Shown here piece by piece: positions 11,477-20,849 of a stretch of DNA of 64,000 nt (position 1 is the first letter of the stretch; each line of letters starts with the position of its first letter). The translations under genes and the position numbers were made by a program. Origin of the DNA: Cyathus striatus (Eukaryota; Basidiomycota; Agaricomycetes; Agaricales; Nidulariaceae); the NCBI GenBank assembly GCA_025738555.1, contig JAOVFP010000017.1, positions 310,001 to 374,000 of the forward strand. Direction: 5' to 3'. The notes under the pieces are model-generated. The model was not told the origin of the DNA, did no database searches, and saw only the letters and a program-made list of their open reading frames with translations.

Positions 11477-11884
11477 TCATTATTTACTATGTACATTTAT
11501 TTTTATTATTAGTAAGCAACACTATGAAATACAATTGAAGCTCACTACTGTTGTATAAGTTTCATGTGAATTTCTAGTGAATTTTATGTGAACTTCACCA
11601 AGTGACATGAATATCTGGTGAAAAAAATTCATGTGAAATTCAGGTGAAATTATTAGCAGTGTTCTCACTGAAATTCAGCAAAAATAGTGTGAAAAGTTCA
11701 CCTAAATTTCACATGAACTTCACATGAACTTCACCAATTCACATGAATTTCATGTGAAATTCACGTGTAAGGGGGGAGCATAAAGAGCTCAGTGACTTTC
11801 TCTTTAGCCGTTTCATTTTTGGTGGATACGTGCTGCACTGCCTCATTTGTCCATCCGTTCTTTAAAATCCCGAGTTGCTGACAC

Positions 11885-12530
11885 TTTATAAATTATAAGG
11901 TACCAATTCATGGATCCAGAGCACAGCTGCATGTGGTACGTTGCGTTCCGAGCAAACGTTCTCGAGTCTGTCCAACTATGCTCCAAGGTTCGTCCGGGAG
12001 TGTTGTACAAACTCAAATCATTGCTCCGAATTTTATGGCAGGGCAGAATCTATCTTGTATGCGTATGTTATTCTCCTATCTTCTCGTTATATGTGTTGCT
12101 AATAGATGTTCAGTGTCAGCATTGAATTCATCGCAGAGCTTAAGCGTCAGCCACGTTCGCTCGCATACCAGCTCTCACAGTTCTCCCTCGCATACAAGGG
12201 CCTTGAACGATGCGACACTCATGTTTTGAAGTGAAAGATGGCTGGGTGCGATCGTAGAAGCGGCTTTCGTTGGATTGTAGGGTATGCATTTTGTTGTGGG
12301 GGCGATTTACAGGGGACGCCATGATGATGGTACATTATATGTTTACTGGACGGCTGGTACGTTCGCTTTGCACTTGGTCATTCTTGGTGGTGGCAGTTAC
12401 ATTGGAGGACAATTTGTAATGTTTTACAGTGCTGTTTTCATTAAGTATTTTATGAAAGCTTATGTTTCCAATAATTGGATATCATAATAATACAACACTG
12501 TATTCCTAAACTGCAACTCTGAGAGGCAAA
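11885..12530. other. No gene recognised between CFEM-like pseudogene 1 and the HMG gene
   Basis: CpG-rich DNA starting about where TIR element A ends. It contains several short ORFs (11910-12125, 12284-12487) without recognisable domains. It is probably the 3' flank of the convergent HMG-box gene. Confidence 0.5.
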
Positions 12531-12533
12531 ACT

Positions 12534-14504
12534 TTATGCGTTACCATCTGGTTTTCGCTTTTTGCGGCAGCCATTTGGACCACGCTTGTAAACGTAATCC
12601 GAGTTTTTTCTTTCGAACTCGTCCCTAAGTTTTTTGTATTTATTTTCGTATATATCTTTTTCTACCTGTGAGAAAGATGCATCAGTAATGATTCTATCGT
12701 GACGAACGATTGTGACTTACCTTTGGCATTTCCTTCCACTCCTTAGCGACTATTTTGCTAGTTTCCCCAACTGTGAGAGTACTGTTGTGCATTGCCGCGA
12801 TCTGAGCTCTACGCCGTCGCGCGAAAATAAGGAAGGCGTTCATCGGCCTTTTTGGTGTCCCATCACCCTTTAAAGTTTGATGTAGAAGAGCTGCATCGTC
12901 GCCTGCTTCTGTGATAGTATTAGTCTGTAAGTGTTTGACGGTGTGCGAGTTCGAAGAGGCTGACTTGCCTTCAGTCCCCCCGGTTTCTTCTGTCGTTTCG
13001 TCGGTGTGAGGTACATTTGGCAAAGCCGTGTTGAAAGACAGCACAGGAAGTCTGTGGGGTTCATTGGGGTAGTAATTTATGGGGAGTGCTGTGGTAAACT
13101 CAATTGATAAGTGAAAATGTGGAGATGAAAATGTGGAATGCTCACAGTCTCTGCTGGATCTCCGTACAAATTCGGGACCATGCAGTGTTTGATTTGGCCT
13201 ACTCTTTTGGTTAAGAGGAGAGTTTGAAGTAGGTGGAATGCGCTGAGCCATCCAGTAAGGGTGATAGTGCCGGTTTGATGCTGTACTCATAATTGAGGCA
13301 TGATAGTTCGACGTGGCTGAATTGCCTGCATTTTCTCTGTGTGAAGCTGTAGTATAATTGGTGAACAAGGATATGGAAATGAAATTACTTGCGAGCGTAG
13401 TGGTATGCTCACAGGTATTACTTGATCCCTGCACGAGCTGCTGACCATAAGGGTTTTGATTTTGCCTGCTCCTTTCGCTCAAGGGATAATTTATAACAGG
13501 AGGAAGGGGTTGAGAATGGTAGTGGCGATTGCGGTGTGGAATTTCTGTAGTGGAATATGATGAGAAAGGATAAGTATGTGAGAACAATATCGTACTCACT
13601 GTGGTTCATCATTAGTGTTTTTGTAAATGGATAAGTATACCGGGTTTGAACCTGGTGGTACGTATCATTAATCATGTGAGTGGTAGCATCTGCCACAGGA
13701 AGATGTTGAGGATCATTCCGTTGATCCATGATTGACAGTCCTTTGTATGGATATGATGCTGAGCCCGAGTAACAAATTGGGAACGTAGTGTGCTCACCAG
13801 GGTTTATTACTGACCTTGAGGTGGTCCCATATATGTATGGGTATTGTAATTTCCCATAAGAAGTGTTGCTGGACCTCTGGCCAGCACGTGTATGAGGAGT
13901 AGTAGTGTCTTAAAAGGGGTACTGTTAAGTTTCCTCAAATTGTAGAGACTGTAACAATGCACACCATTGGTATTACTATCAGGAGACCCAGATTCATGAA
14001 CACTAAGATTGGGCATGACTTCACAATGTTCTAGTGGCTGATCTATTGTTGACGGATGAGATGAGGCTGACGGAGTATCAGCATCTGTAATACATCCCAC
14101 AATTGTCAGATCCAGTAAATAGTATAGAGCAGTGTCATAGAAAGAGAGAAGTCACTATTCCGGTTCTCACCCTCCAGCAAGGCTTCAGAAACTAGCCATT
14201 CACCAAATGGAAATTCTGGGAGGTCTGATGAAAAACTATCTGTTTATGCATTTGAATGTAGATTGTCAGTAAGTATCTGATAGTAAGAAAAATTAGAAAT
14301 TCACCCGCACTCTCCGGTAACGATTGGACATCGTTTGGTTGTAGTGTGATGGACACATCACTAGAGTCACGGAATGTGTTGGCTTTCGGATTTGCACCTT
14401 GCTGAGATGGAGCTGTGGTTAATATGATTAATACGATAAGTTGTTTGATATAAATGATCAATACCTCTGATATACTCACTGTTTTCAATTACTTGATTAA
14501 ACAT
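12534..14504 (-). CDS. HMG-box transcription factor, 10 exons
   Basis: Exons by splice logic: 14504-14480, 14412-14305, 14239-14171, 14084-13965, 13908-13798, 13758-13600 (or from 13740), 13544-13413, 13346-13146, 13088-12721 and 12665-12534. Together they give an uninterrupted frame of about 474 residues. Near the C-terminus lies a full HMG box: PKRPMNAFLIFARRRR, then KIVAKEWKEMPK, a final intron, and KNSDYVYKRGPNGCRKKRK. This matches basidiomycete HMG-box regulators, which bind DNA in the nucleus and often control mating or development. The long N-terminal part is Ser/Pro/His/Asn-rich and repetitive. Eight consecutive introns are phase 1, most with GTGAG donors; only the last is phase 0. 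An in-frame stop upstream supports the ATG at 14504. A 5'UTR intron (GTGAGT...CTACAG, about 14580-14530) is possible. No homeodomain or pheromone gene is adjacent, so it need not be a mating-type gene. Confidence 0.85.
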
Positions 14505-15335
14505 AGGGCGATGCTAATGGGAACTTAGAACTGTAGTAAGTTAACTGTTAATATGTTAGAGGCCAGTGAGAATATTACTCACGTTGTCGTCCAACAGGTA
14601 GTATGAGTTGTGACTAGAGAGAGTTTAACTTTCTGGCTTGTAAACAATGAGAACATTACATTGCAAATACTAAATTAGACTGCTTACTGTCGCTGTTTAG
14701 AATGTGGGATAGTGAGGATCGTAGAGATAATGGTGCTTAGAATGTGAGCAGTCAGAGACAGGTAGCACGGAGCGTGGAGCCATTTTATACGATTTAGATT
14801 AATTTTTTAAACTCCACAGAATAAGCATTCAGTTCACTGAGTCAGGATCTGTAAGACTTTAGACATATAAGATGAAACACCTAATTATTATATTGAAACA
14901 AAAAAACTTTGAATAAGGCAATTCCCTGCTTCATTCCGTTACACTATTGCGCTCACTGCAGCTCCGAAGGTCTCGCTCTTTTTCTTTTGTAGTTTGCATC
15001 TTATTGTTGTCTACATCGCACTCTAATTTTCCTCATGTATTTTCTACGTTATGTGCGCAATATGTTGTGTTTGCGGTGTCGAGATGCGCTGTCCATACCT
15101 CCCCACGCGAAACAATTCAGTTGGTCTATCCGGAAGCAACCAAACGATCGGTGATCGATGTTTAGCTGTTTACATATGAATTACTGTAACCTCGTGTGAC
15201 GTACACTACTTATGTTGCTGAGTGAACGCATTCGGTCCTGGTTGCGCGTGACGGAGAGAAAAGCATTAAATTAGTCGACTCGGATTTCTGGGTAGCATTT
15301 GGACGGCAGAGCCTTCCTCCTTTCCATTCAAATTC
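14505..15335. promoter_or_regulatory. Upstream region of the HMG-box gene
   Basis: CpG-containing non-coding DNA upstream of the HMG gene start at 14504. A CT-rich ORF on the plus strand (14947-15165) has no recognisable domain. No specific promoter element can be assigned with confidence. Confidence 0.35.
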
Positions 15336-15790
15336 TCAGCTTTTGTACTTTGCATTCATGAAGATTAAAATGTTAACATGGGATAGATCAAAAGTGATAA
15401 ACAAATGGATTAAACGACCACATCTGCATTACTGAAATTTAGCCATAAGTCATACCAACCCATACATACAGAACTTGTTTAGCTGCCCTGAATTTGAGTA
15501 TGATTGTTGTACATCAAATATAAATACAAAAACATAGGAAGTGAATTGTGCACTCTCTGTTTGGGAGTCGAACCCAGCTTTCGCGCGGTCGGTAAAATCT
15601 CTGCAATATTTGTCACATGACAGGCGCGTGTACTAACCGATATACTAACAGAGACCTGTTGAAAAAGGGCAAGAGTATTATTATGTACCACACACAGCTT
15701 ACCGCTATATAACATGGTATCGTTATTAGTTGAACTTGAGCTGCGAGCAGGACTATAATGTAACAAGTTCAAGTTGTAGCCCGTAATATC
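15335..15790. repeat. Dispersed repeat, paralogous to 54485-54745
   Basis: The blocks GAAGATTAAAATGTTAACATGG, CATACATACAGAACTTGTTTAG and GGTATCGTTATTAGTTG occur here. They recur in the same order at 54495-54745 with moderate divergence. The tRNA-Asp-like gene at 15553-15654 sits inside this copy and is absent at the matching position of the other. Confidence 0.7.
15553..15654 (-). tRNA. tRNA-Asp (GTC) with a 29-nt intron
   Basis: The acceptor stem TCTCTGT pairs perfectly with ACAGAGA. The D arm (GTATATCGGTTAGTAC), an anticodon stem CGCGC/GCGCG with loop CTGTCAC, and the T arm (TGGGTTCGACTCCCA) are all present once an intron after CTGTCA is removed. The intron starts TGTGACA, which can pair with the anticodon region as in nuclear tRNA introns. 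The mature length is 73 nt. A T-run (about 15533-15529) follows as terminator. It may be functional or the parent of the tRNA-like array upstream of it. Confidence 0.7.
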
Positions 15791-15840
15791 AGCAGGAAGA
15801 AAAAATATATAAAAAGTGAATTCAGAAGCGATAATCGAGT

Positions 15841-15957
15841 GTATCTCTGCTTGGGAGTCGAACCCAGTTATCACGCGGTGCGATGTATGCTACGCCTGAT
15901 CAAATAATGGGTACGCCTACTGACCATATTGTTTCCTTGTTACATGTTAGAGATACT
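15841..15957 (-). pseudogene. tRNA-Asp-like pseudogene
   Basis: The 3' half is kept (TGGGTTCGACTCCCAAGCAG) with complementary ends GTATCTCT and AGAGATAC. The anticodon arm and D arm are scrambled. It lies about 290 bp from the intact tRNA-Asp-like gene. Confidence 0.6.
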
Positions 15958-16129
15958 ACTGTAGTACATTTGTAGCTAAAATTAAACTCTAACGATTGAA
16001 AAATGTAGCGTAGCAATTTTCGACTTAATATATTACTTACTATATGGTATACATAGTTCAAACTCGGTCTGGAGAGAAATACAACGTCGGTGAAAAAACA
16101 ACAAGTGAAAAATGTGTTTCTCTACTACA

Positions 16130-16215
16130 GTGATTTCTTTCTCTGGGAGTCGAGCCCAGCTTGTGCACCTCAGAGCAGCAAGAACAGGGTGTTTTACAAG
16201 CATTGGCTGAACTTA
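16130..16215 (-). pseudogene. tRNA-Asp-like 3' fragment
   Basis: The segment CTGGGCTCGACTCCCAGAG is a T arm matching the neighbouring tRNA-like units. The 5' half is degenerate. Confidence 0.5.
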
Positions 16216-16389
16216 TACTAGTCATCAAGTCAGCCAACTTGCCCGTTGTTTTCTCGTAATACATTCGTTGCCCATGCTTCTATTCACCAGTCATTATTGG
16301 TAGTGATTTGGTGACTAATATATATGTTCAAGCTGTAATTCATGAGAGTACGCTTGTCAGTAAATACACTAGAACGATATTCTCACAGC

Positions 16390-16470
16390 ACATCTCTCTA
16401 TCTGGGAGACATATTTCGCCTATGGCGTGGACCTAGGAGCCGGTATAGTAGTGTATCGGAGAATTACTTA
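16390..16470 (-). pseudogene. Decayed tRNA-like unit
   Basis: The forward sequence CTCTATCTGGGAG keeps the acceptor/T-arm edge of the other units. The remainder is unrecognisable. It continues the spacing of the array. Confidence 0.3.
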
Positions 16471-16695
16471 GGAGCTTAATTTTAACAGTTGAATACGGCA
16501 AATACGGTGTGGTTAAAGCGTTATCATCACTCGCTTTCCTTGCGCTCGAGCCGTTAAGAATAAGGTTGAGTACTTGGAAATTTCAACAAAATGATTTTTA
16601 TCAATTATACTTACAGGTATCGCACTGGTCACGTTTCACTTACATTTTATTTAGTACTAGTAGAAAAAGATGTCTTTCATCGGCGATTTGTTATT

Positions 16696-16786
16696 TCTCT
16701 GTCTGGGACTCAAACCCAGCTTTTAAGCGCTCTATGTATATATAATGCGTGTTCCATATGAACGGGATCAAGCTATACTACAGAGA
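16696..16786 (-). pseudogene. tRNA-like unit with intact acceptor and T stems
   Basis: The acceptor stem TCTCTGT/ACAGAGA and a five-pair T stem (CTGGG-TTTGAGT-CCCAG) are perfect, and the 5' part AGTATAGCTTGATCCC resembles box A. The middle (about 45 nt) does not form a convincing anticodon arm unless an intron is assumed. It belongs to the array that begins at 15553. Confidence 0.5.
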
Positions 16787-16959
16787 GTTGAGTTGGGTCG
16801 TAAAGAACGGTGTGAACAGTCCTTCTGGCATGTGTAATACTTACAGGTATTTCAACTTCAAGTGGCAGTTCGGTTGAATGCCCGATATATCTGTAGGCTC
16901 GAAGCCGCGCTTATGGCTGTGTGCGTAAGCGTTCTCACGAGTACATACTTACGTATGAC

Positions 16960-18480
16960 ACATTGACGCAACTATGACGCAACCACGTACGACATTCATA
17001 GTTAGTCGGAACTTCGAAGACCTACTCCTCCTTATTGCCTCCTTAACGTCTCATCCTCCTCACCATCTCCTCCTTGCCCTCTTCCTCACCATCTCCGCAT
17101 TCATCTACTCGGGGTTCGCTTCAACAGCCAGCTTAAAACCCCGGATCTTTCTCTTCACATAGTCCTCGGAGTGCCAGTGTGGATGATGTGGTGGATATCT
17201 TGGATATAGAGAGCTAATGGGTATCGTGTCCTTGACTTGAATATGTACGTTTCTCCTCTTTCCTTCCATTGACCAACTAACTATTGTAAAAAGCTCTCGA
17301 ATGCACCGCAGGTCCGCATCCAGTGGTCTACCGCCTGGTGTACATTCCTCTCCTAGCCCCCATTGACACCTCGATATGTTCCCCCATCAACACGGGTGAT
17401 TACTTGGGATCCTTAAGATACACGGTTCCCCATATCTCAGGCACGAGCCGCCATATCGAAACGACCTTTAGTCCGTCCACCGTGCCCCCACTCTATGACG
17501 GAGTTATCGAGGCACAGAAGTCGACGTGACATGAGACCTGAGGATGGTATTCAACGCTTGTATCGTAGGCATTGTAGGGATTACAGTAGTCAGTCGGGAT
17601 TGGGATGGTACTGTTAAAGGTACGTGTTCTTTCCTTACGTACATAATCTCCGTATTTAACTATGTTCTTTAGCGATCGAAGGCCGTACTTACTACCTCGA
17701 CGAATACCACGGAAGGTCCATCGCACCACGTATAACCTATCATGCCTCAAGCGTATTCAAGCCCAACGAGTATGATGCTCAACCCAATGAGGGGCAGTAA
17801 TCAATGAAGACTTTGAACGCTCGCGTACCTTCGTGCTGGAACGACAAGTTGCCTTCTTCAGTTCAAGAAGCTTCGAATCTCTGCTATGTCCACCCGTAGT
17901 CTACTATAGGAAGGAATGAAGTTTTGTACTCGGCGGGTTGGAAGTCATTGCATAGGGTACGCTTCACTTCCTTGCTTTGCGTTACAGGGATGGACGTGGG
18001 GGGCAGTGTAGGATGTTTTTGTGGACGGCTCATAAGCCTAGCCTCTATGCATTATGACTATCACGACCACGAGGATTACCACGCCCTACGACTACCATTG
18101 CGACCACCAATATCACCAAGATCCGACCACCACGACCACCATATCCACCATCCTTCTCCCTCCCAAATCTACGTGCGCGTTATCAAGATCTTGCCCTGGG
18201 GTCGGGGTAGTAGGACAATTGTGGTCCTGTGGAGCAAAGTGCACTTATGTGTCATTGGATCAGGGTCTGAGTGCTTTCTTCTATATCGTAATGAGCAATT
18301 CACTGTACTTACCTTTCTTTGTGAGTCGTAGCTGAAAATTTCGAACTTTGACAGTCTAGTACTCCGTGTGTGTGCCACGTCGTCGATCACCGCCTCCTTT
18401 ACAAGATGTATCGTCCCTAAAGCTACCATCATGATCATCTTGCAGGCATGTCCGAAGATGTGCATGACTGTAGTCAGTGA
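16960..18480. repeat. R-family dispersed repeat, copy 1
   Basis: It shares ordered, diverged blocks with 30620-32180, 35930-36740 and 49000-50540. These include CT-rich stretches (CACCATCTCCTCCTTGCCC), a TATCGAGGCACAGAAG box (about 17506) and a GTACGT...CTTTAG interval like a 50-55-nt intron (about 17620-17674). A GTGCCACGTCGTCGATCACC box follows (about 18372). In one frame the segment around that interval reads VVSRDWDGTVK then AIEGRTYYLDEYHGRS. The family may therefore derive from a protein-coding gene, but I do not recognise the protein. Confidence 0.5.
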
Positions 18481-18719
18481 TGGATGCGAATCACTGAAAC
18501 TAGCAAGGGTGAGCGGGCGAATCGAAAAGAGGGCTGGGTAGTGAGCACGGAAGCCCTAGCAGGTGCAGGGACGTGAGACCACTTATGAATGCACTTTATG
18601 GCTGTCCTTAGTTCTCTGTCTTGCGGCGTTGCGGGTCATCTGTATTCGGGGTAGGTTGGGTATTGAGGGGGCTAGGGTGATCTCGAGAAGTTGGGGATAG
18701 CGATATATCGTAGACTCTT

Positions 18720-19973
18720 TCTTTACAATTCCTGCAGAATTCATGTGAATAAATAAATAATTGTAAAATTTAGATTTATGTAATATTCTAAGTTAATAAA
18801 GGGAATCCCACCCTCTCATCTTCCTCAAGAAGGGGGTACAATGACAACAAGGGAGAGGGGTACAGTGCTTGCACCCCTCATATTGTCATGCACCCCCCTT
18901 GTTGTAGTGTCCTCCCCCTTGCCATTGAACATCTCACCCTTCATTTGTACGCCCTCATTGTTGTCATGCTCCTGCTCCTTACTGCCAAAAAAATGTGGCC
19001 TGGCCCTCCCTCCCTTGGTGTTGATGTGGTGTCCCCCTGTCATGTTCCCCACCATTGTCAACATGGCCCTCTGACCCTCCTCTCACATCATGCCCTCCTG
19101 TCATATTGCCCCCACCTCTCATTGCCATTCCCCCTCATTCTTGTGTCCCCCTCTCACATTGTCCACACCTTCCCATGTTGTGCCCCACCTGTATTGTCCC
19201 CCATCTCTCACTGTCATTCCCCACCCTTCTGTCATCTGCCTATGTTGTTGTTATTGTCTTTGTCTTTGTGGTCCAATGACAGGTGGGGAGGAGAGTGGGG
19301 AGGAGAAGAGAGAGAGAGGGAGAGAGGGAAATATGAAGGGGGGGAGAGGAAGAGAGCAGGGTGGATGAGTGTGAGGCAGGGGAAGGGAGGGAGAGAAAAG
19401 GAAAGGGTGAGGTGGAACATTATAGCCATCATAACATGGCCATAACAGAAGTTGCTGACTTCATGACACATGTATGTGTGCAAACTACACATAGCTCAAC
19501 AAATTGCAATTGTAATAATGCTCCAGTAGTGTAGCAGATAAATGTACCATCATGCAAATAAATGTTATGTAATTGTTGTAGTGCTTGTGGTTCAAACCAC
19601 TCTGTGAATGCCTTATTTATTTTTAAATAATAATAGAAACAGGTAAAGTAAGTAATCTAATACAAGCATACCCAGACTCTGGTTGGCATTTATGAATTCC
19701 AGGTGGAATTCAGTATAGCAAATTTCATTGGAATTCTAGCTAAAAGGAGGAATTTAGCAAATAATCTGGACTCCATATGGAATTAATCCAGCAACCATTC
19801 AGACTGGAAAACTAAAATTTGGCAGGTGCTTCAGCCAAAATAAGTCCACTCAGACTTCCATCTGGAATCCATGGAATAGACAGAAATTTCATGGAAATTC
19901 CTCAGACTTTCCAGAGAGTCCATGGATTCCATCCAGACTCTGGAAGGAATTTAGGGGGTAGTGTAAAGACCTC
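18720..19973. mobile_element. CpG-free repeat related to the TIR elements (element D)
   Basis: CpG disappears sharply at about 18720. The right end GGGGGTAGTGTAAAGACCTC resembles the GAGCTCTTTACACT terminus of copies A-C when reversed. Like them it contains a pyrimidine/purine-biased block (18830-19410), a tRNA-like module (19521-19610), and self-complementary subterminal words (GGAATTCC types, 19690-19950). I could not define the left end or a target duplication. The 185-codon frame at 18888-19445 is low-complexity and not believed to be a gene. Confidence 0.55.
19521..19610 (+). repeat. tRNA-like module in element D
   Basis: Box A-like CCAGTAGTGTAGCAGATAAA and box B-like GTGGTTCAAACCAC (19587-19600) are followed by TTATTTATTTTTAAATAATAATA. 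The order and AT tail match the modules in elements A, B and C, but the sequence is different enough to be a separate lineage. Confidence 0.55.
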
Positions 19974-20009
19974 CTACATAGTACTAATAGCAGAAGAATT
20001 GCTGCAGAA

Positions 20010-20836
20010 GAGCTCTTTACACTTAGCCATGTGTTCTGTATGGATCCACACAGAATCCATGCAGAATCTGCACAGATTTTTTTCTTTTTGGCAGAGGTTT
20101 TTTTGGATCTGTGCAGATTCCACACAGATTCCAAAAAATCCATATGGATTACACAGAATTCTGCAGAATTCCACATTACAGACCTGAAAATTCTGTACAG
20201 AATCTTATTATACTTATTTCCTTGTGCATGACACTCTGCATTAAGTGTGACACTAAGCATTGAGTGTGATACCACTACACATTAAGCATGACACTATGCA
20301 TTAAGTGTGACACTATGCATTGAGTGTGACACTATGCATTGAGTGTGGCACTATGCATTAAGTGGGACACTACACATAAGTGTGACACTAAGTGTTGAGT
20401 GTGACACTATGCATTGAGTGTCATACTATACATTAAGCATAATACTATATATTGAGTGTATCACAGAGTTCATGTAGTGTCACACTTTCCACCTAGGGTT
20501 ACATTTGACACCTGTAACAAGGCAGCAATGGAGACAAGATGATGGTAGGAATGAGATGAGATTATGAATTAACAGTTTTAATAGTATTCATTGTGATTTG
20601 AAACAGGAAAATTAAGGTATTAAATAGATCTTACAGATTCTGCATAAATCCACACAGAATCCATGCAGAATATGTATGAAATCTGTATAGAATAATCACC
20701 TCTAATAATAATAATAGCCACCGTATAAATTCTGTATGGTATCTATACAGGTCAGTATGGGTCTGTACAGATCCACACAGAATCCACACAGATCCATACA
20801 GATCTGTACAGACCTTTTGGGGGAGTGTAAATTACT
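20010..20836. mobile_element. TIR element E with a perfect 9-bp duplication
   Basis: This 827-bp element is flanked by identical GCTGCAGAA 9-mers (20001-20009 and 20837-20845). The left end GAGCTCTTTACACTT and the right end, reversed, AGTAATTTACACTCCCCC match the termini of copies A-C. The interior is built of words such as ATCCACACAGAATCC in both orientations and a tandem array (20227-20462). There is no coding capacity. It is inserted about 36 bp from the right end of element D. Confidence 0.85.
20227..20462. repeat. About 19-bp tandem repeat, roughly 12 copies
   Basis: Units of the form GTGACACTATGCATTGAGT are repeated with small changes (GCATTAAGT, ACATTAAGC). The array lies inside element E. 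Confidence 0.85.
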
Positions 20837-20849
20837 GCTGCAGAATGGC

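Larger units (their letters stand above)
10560..11790 (+). mobile_element. TIR element, copy A, in the CFEM-like intron
   Basis: This 1231-bp element starts AGTACTTTACACTCCCCCCC and ends GGGAGCATAAAGAGCTC. The flanking 9-mers AGTGACTTC (10551-10559) and AGTGACTTT (11791-11799) match at 8 of 9 positions. The paralogous, uninterrupted site lies at about 40491-40515. Subterminal words of the type TTCACATGAATTTCACC occur in both orientations. It also holds a 21-bp tandem repeat, a purine-rich block and a tRNA-like module. There is no transposase, so it must be non-autonomous. The Pro/Ser-rich frames in it are low-complexity. Confidence 0.85.
10255..11880 (+). pseudogene. CFEM-like secreted protein pseudogene 1
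   Basis: Exon 1 (10255-10425) encodes a signal peptide (MHNIKASLLFLTLFVLIQVQ) and the start of a CFEM-like cysteine pattern (NPFHVPDCMLKYPC). It ends in the conserved donor CAT|GTATGT. A one-base insertion near 10385 shifts the frame to a stop, and one expected cysteine reads tyrosine. The intron is interrupted by the TIR element at 10560-11790. The second exon (from about 11808, after CTCTTTAG) reads DTCCTASFVHPFF, like the CLC...SFV part of CFEM, then a stop. The paralogue at 40185-40605 has the same layout without that element. CFEM proteins are usually secreted and often haem-binding or surface-attached. This copy is unlikely to be functional. Confidence 0.6.

Noticed and set aside
12534..14504. 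HMG-box gene as a mating-type locus
   Set aside because: No homeodomain pair, pheromone receptor or pheromone gene was found around it; basidiomycete genomes have several HMG-box regulators outside mating-type loci.
17924..18335. Overlapping 135- and 93-codon ORFs in R copy 1
   Set aside because: Their frames are not conserved in R copies 2 and 4, and part of the sequence is a CACGACCAC-type simple repeat.
18888..19445. 185-codon plus-strand ORF
   Set aside because: It arises from a CT-rich then GA-rich low-complexity tract in a CpG-free repeat, and every frame there is open for long stretches.
20227..20462. Regular short repeats as a possible CRISPR array
   Set aside because: The units are contiguous with no unique spacers, and the genome is eukaryotic.
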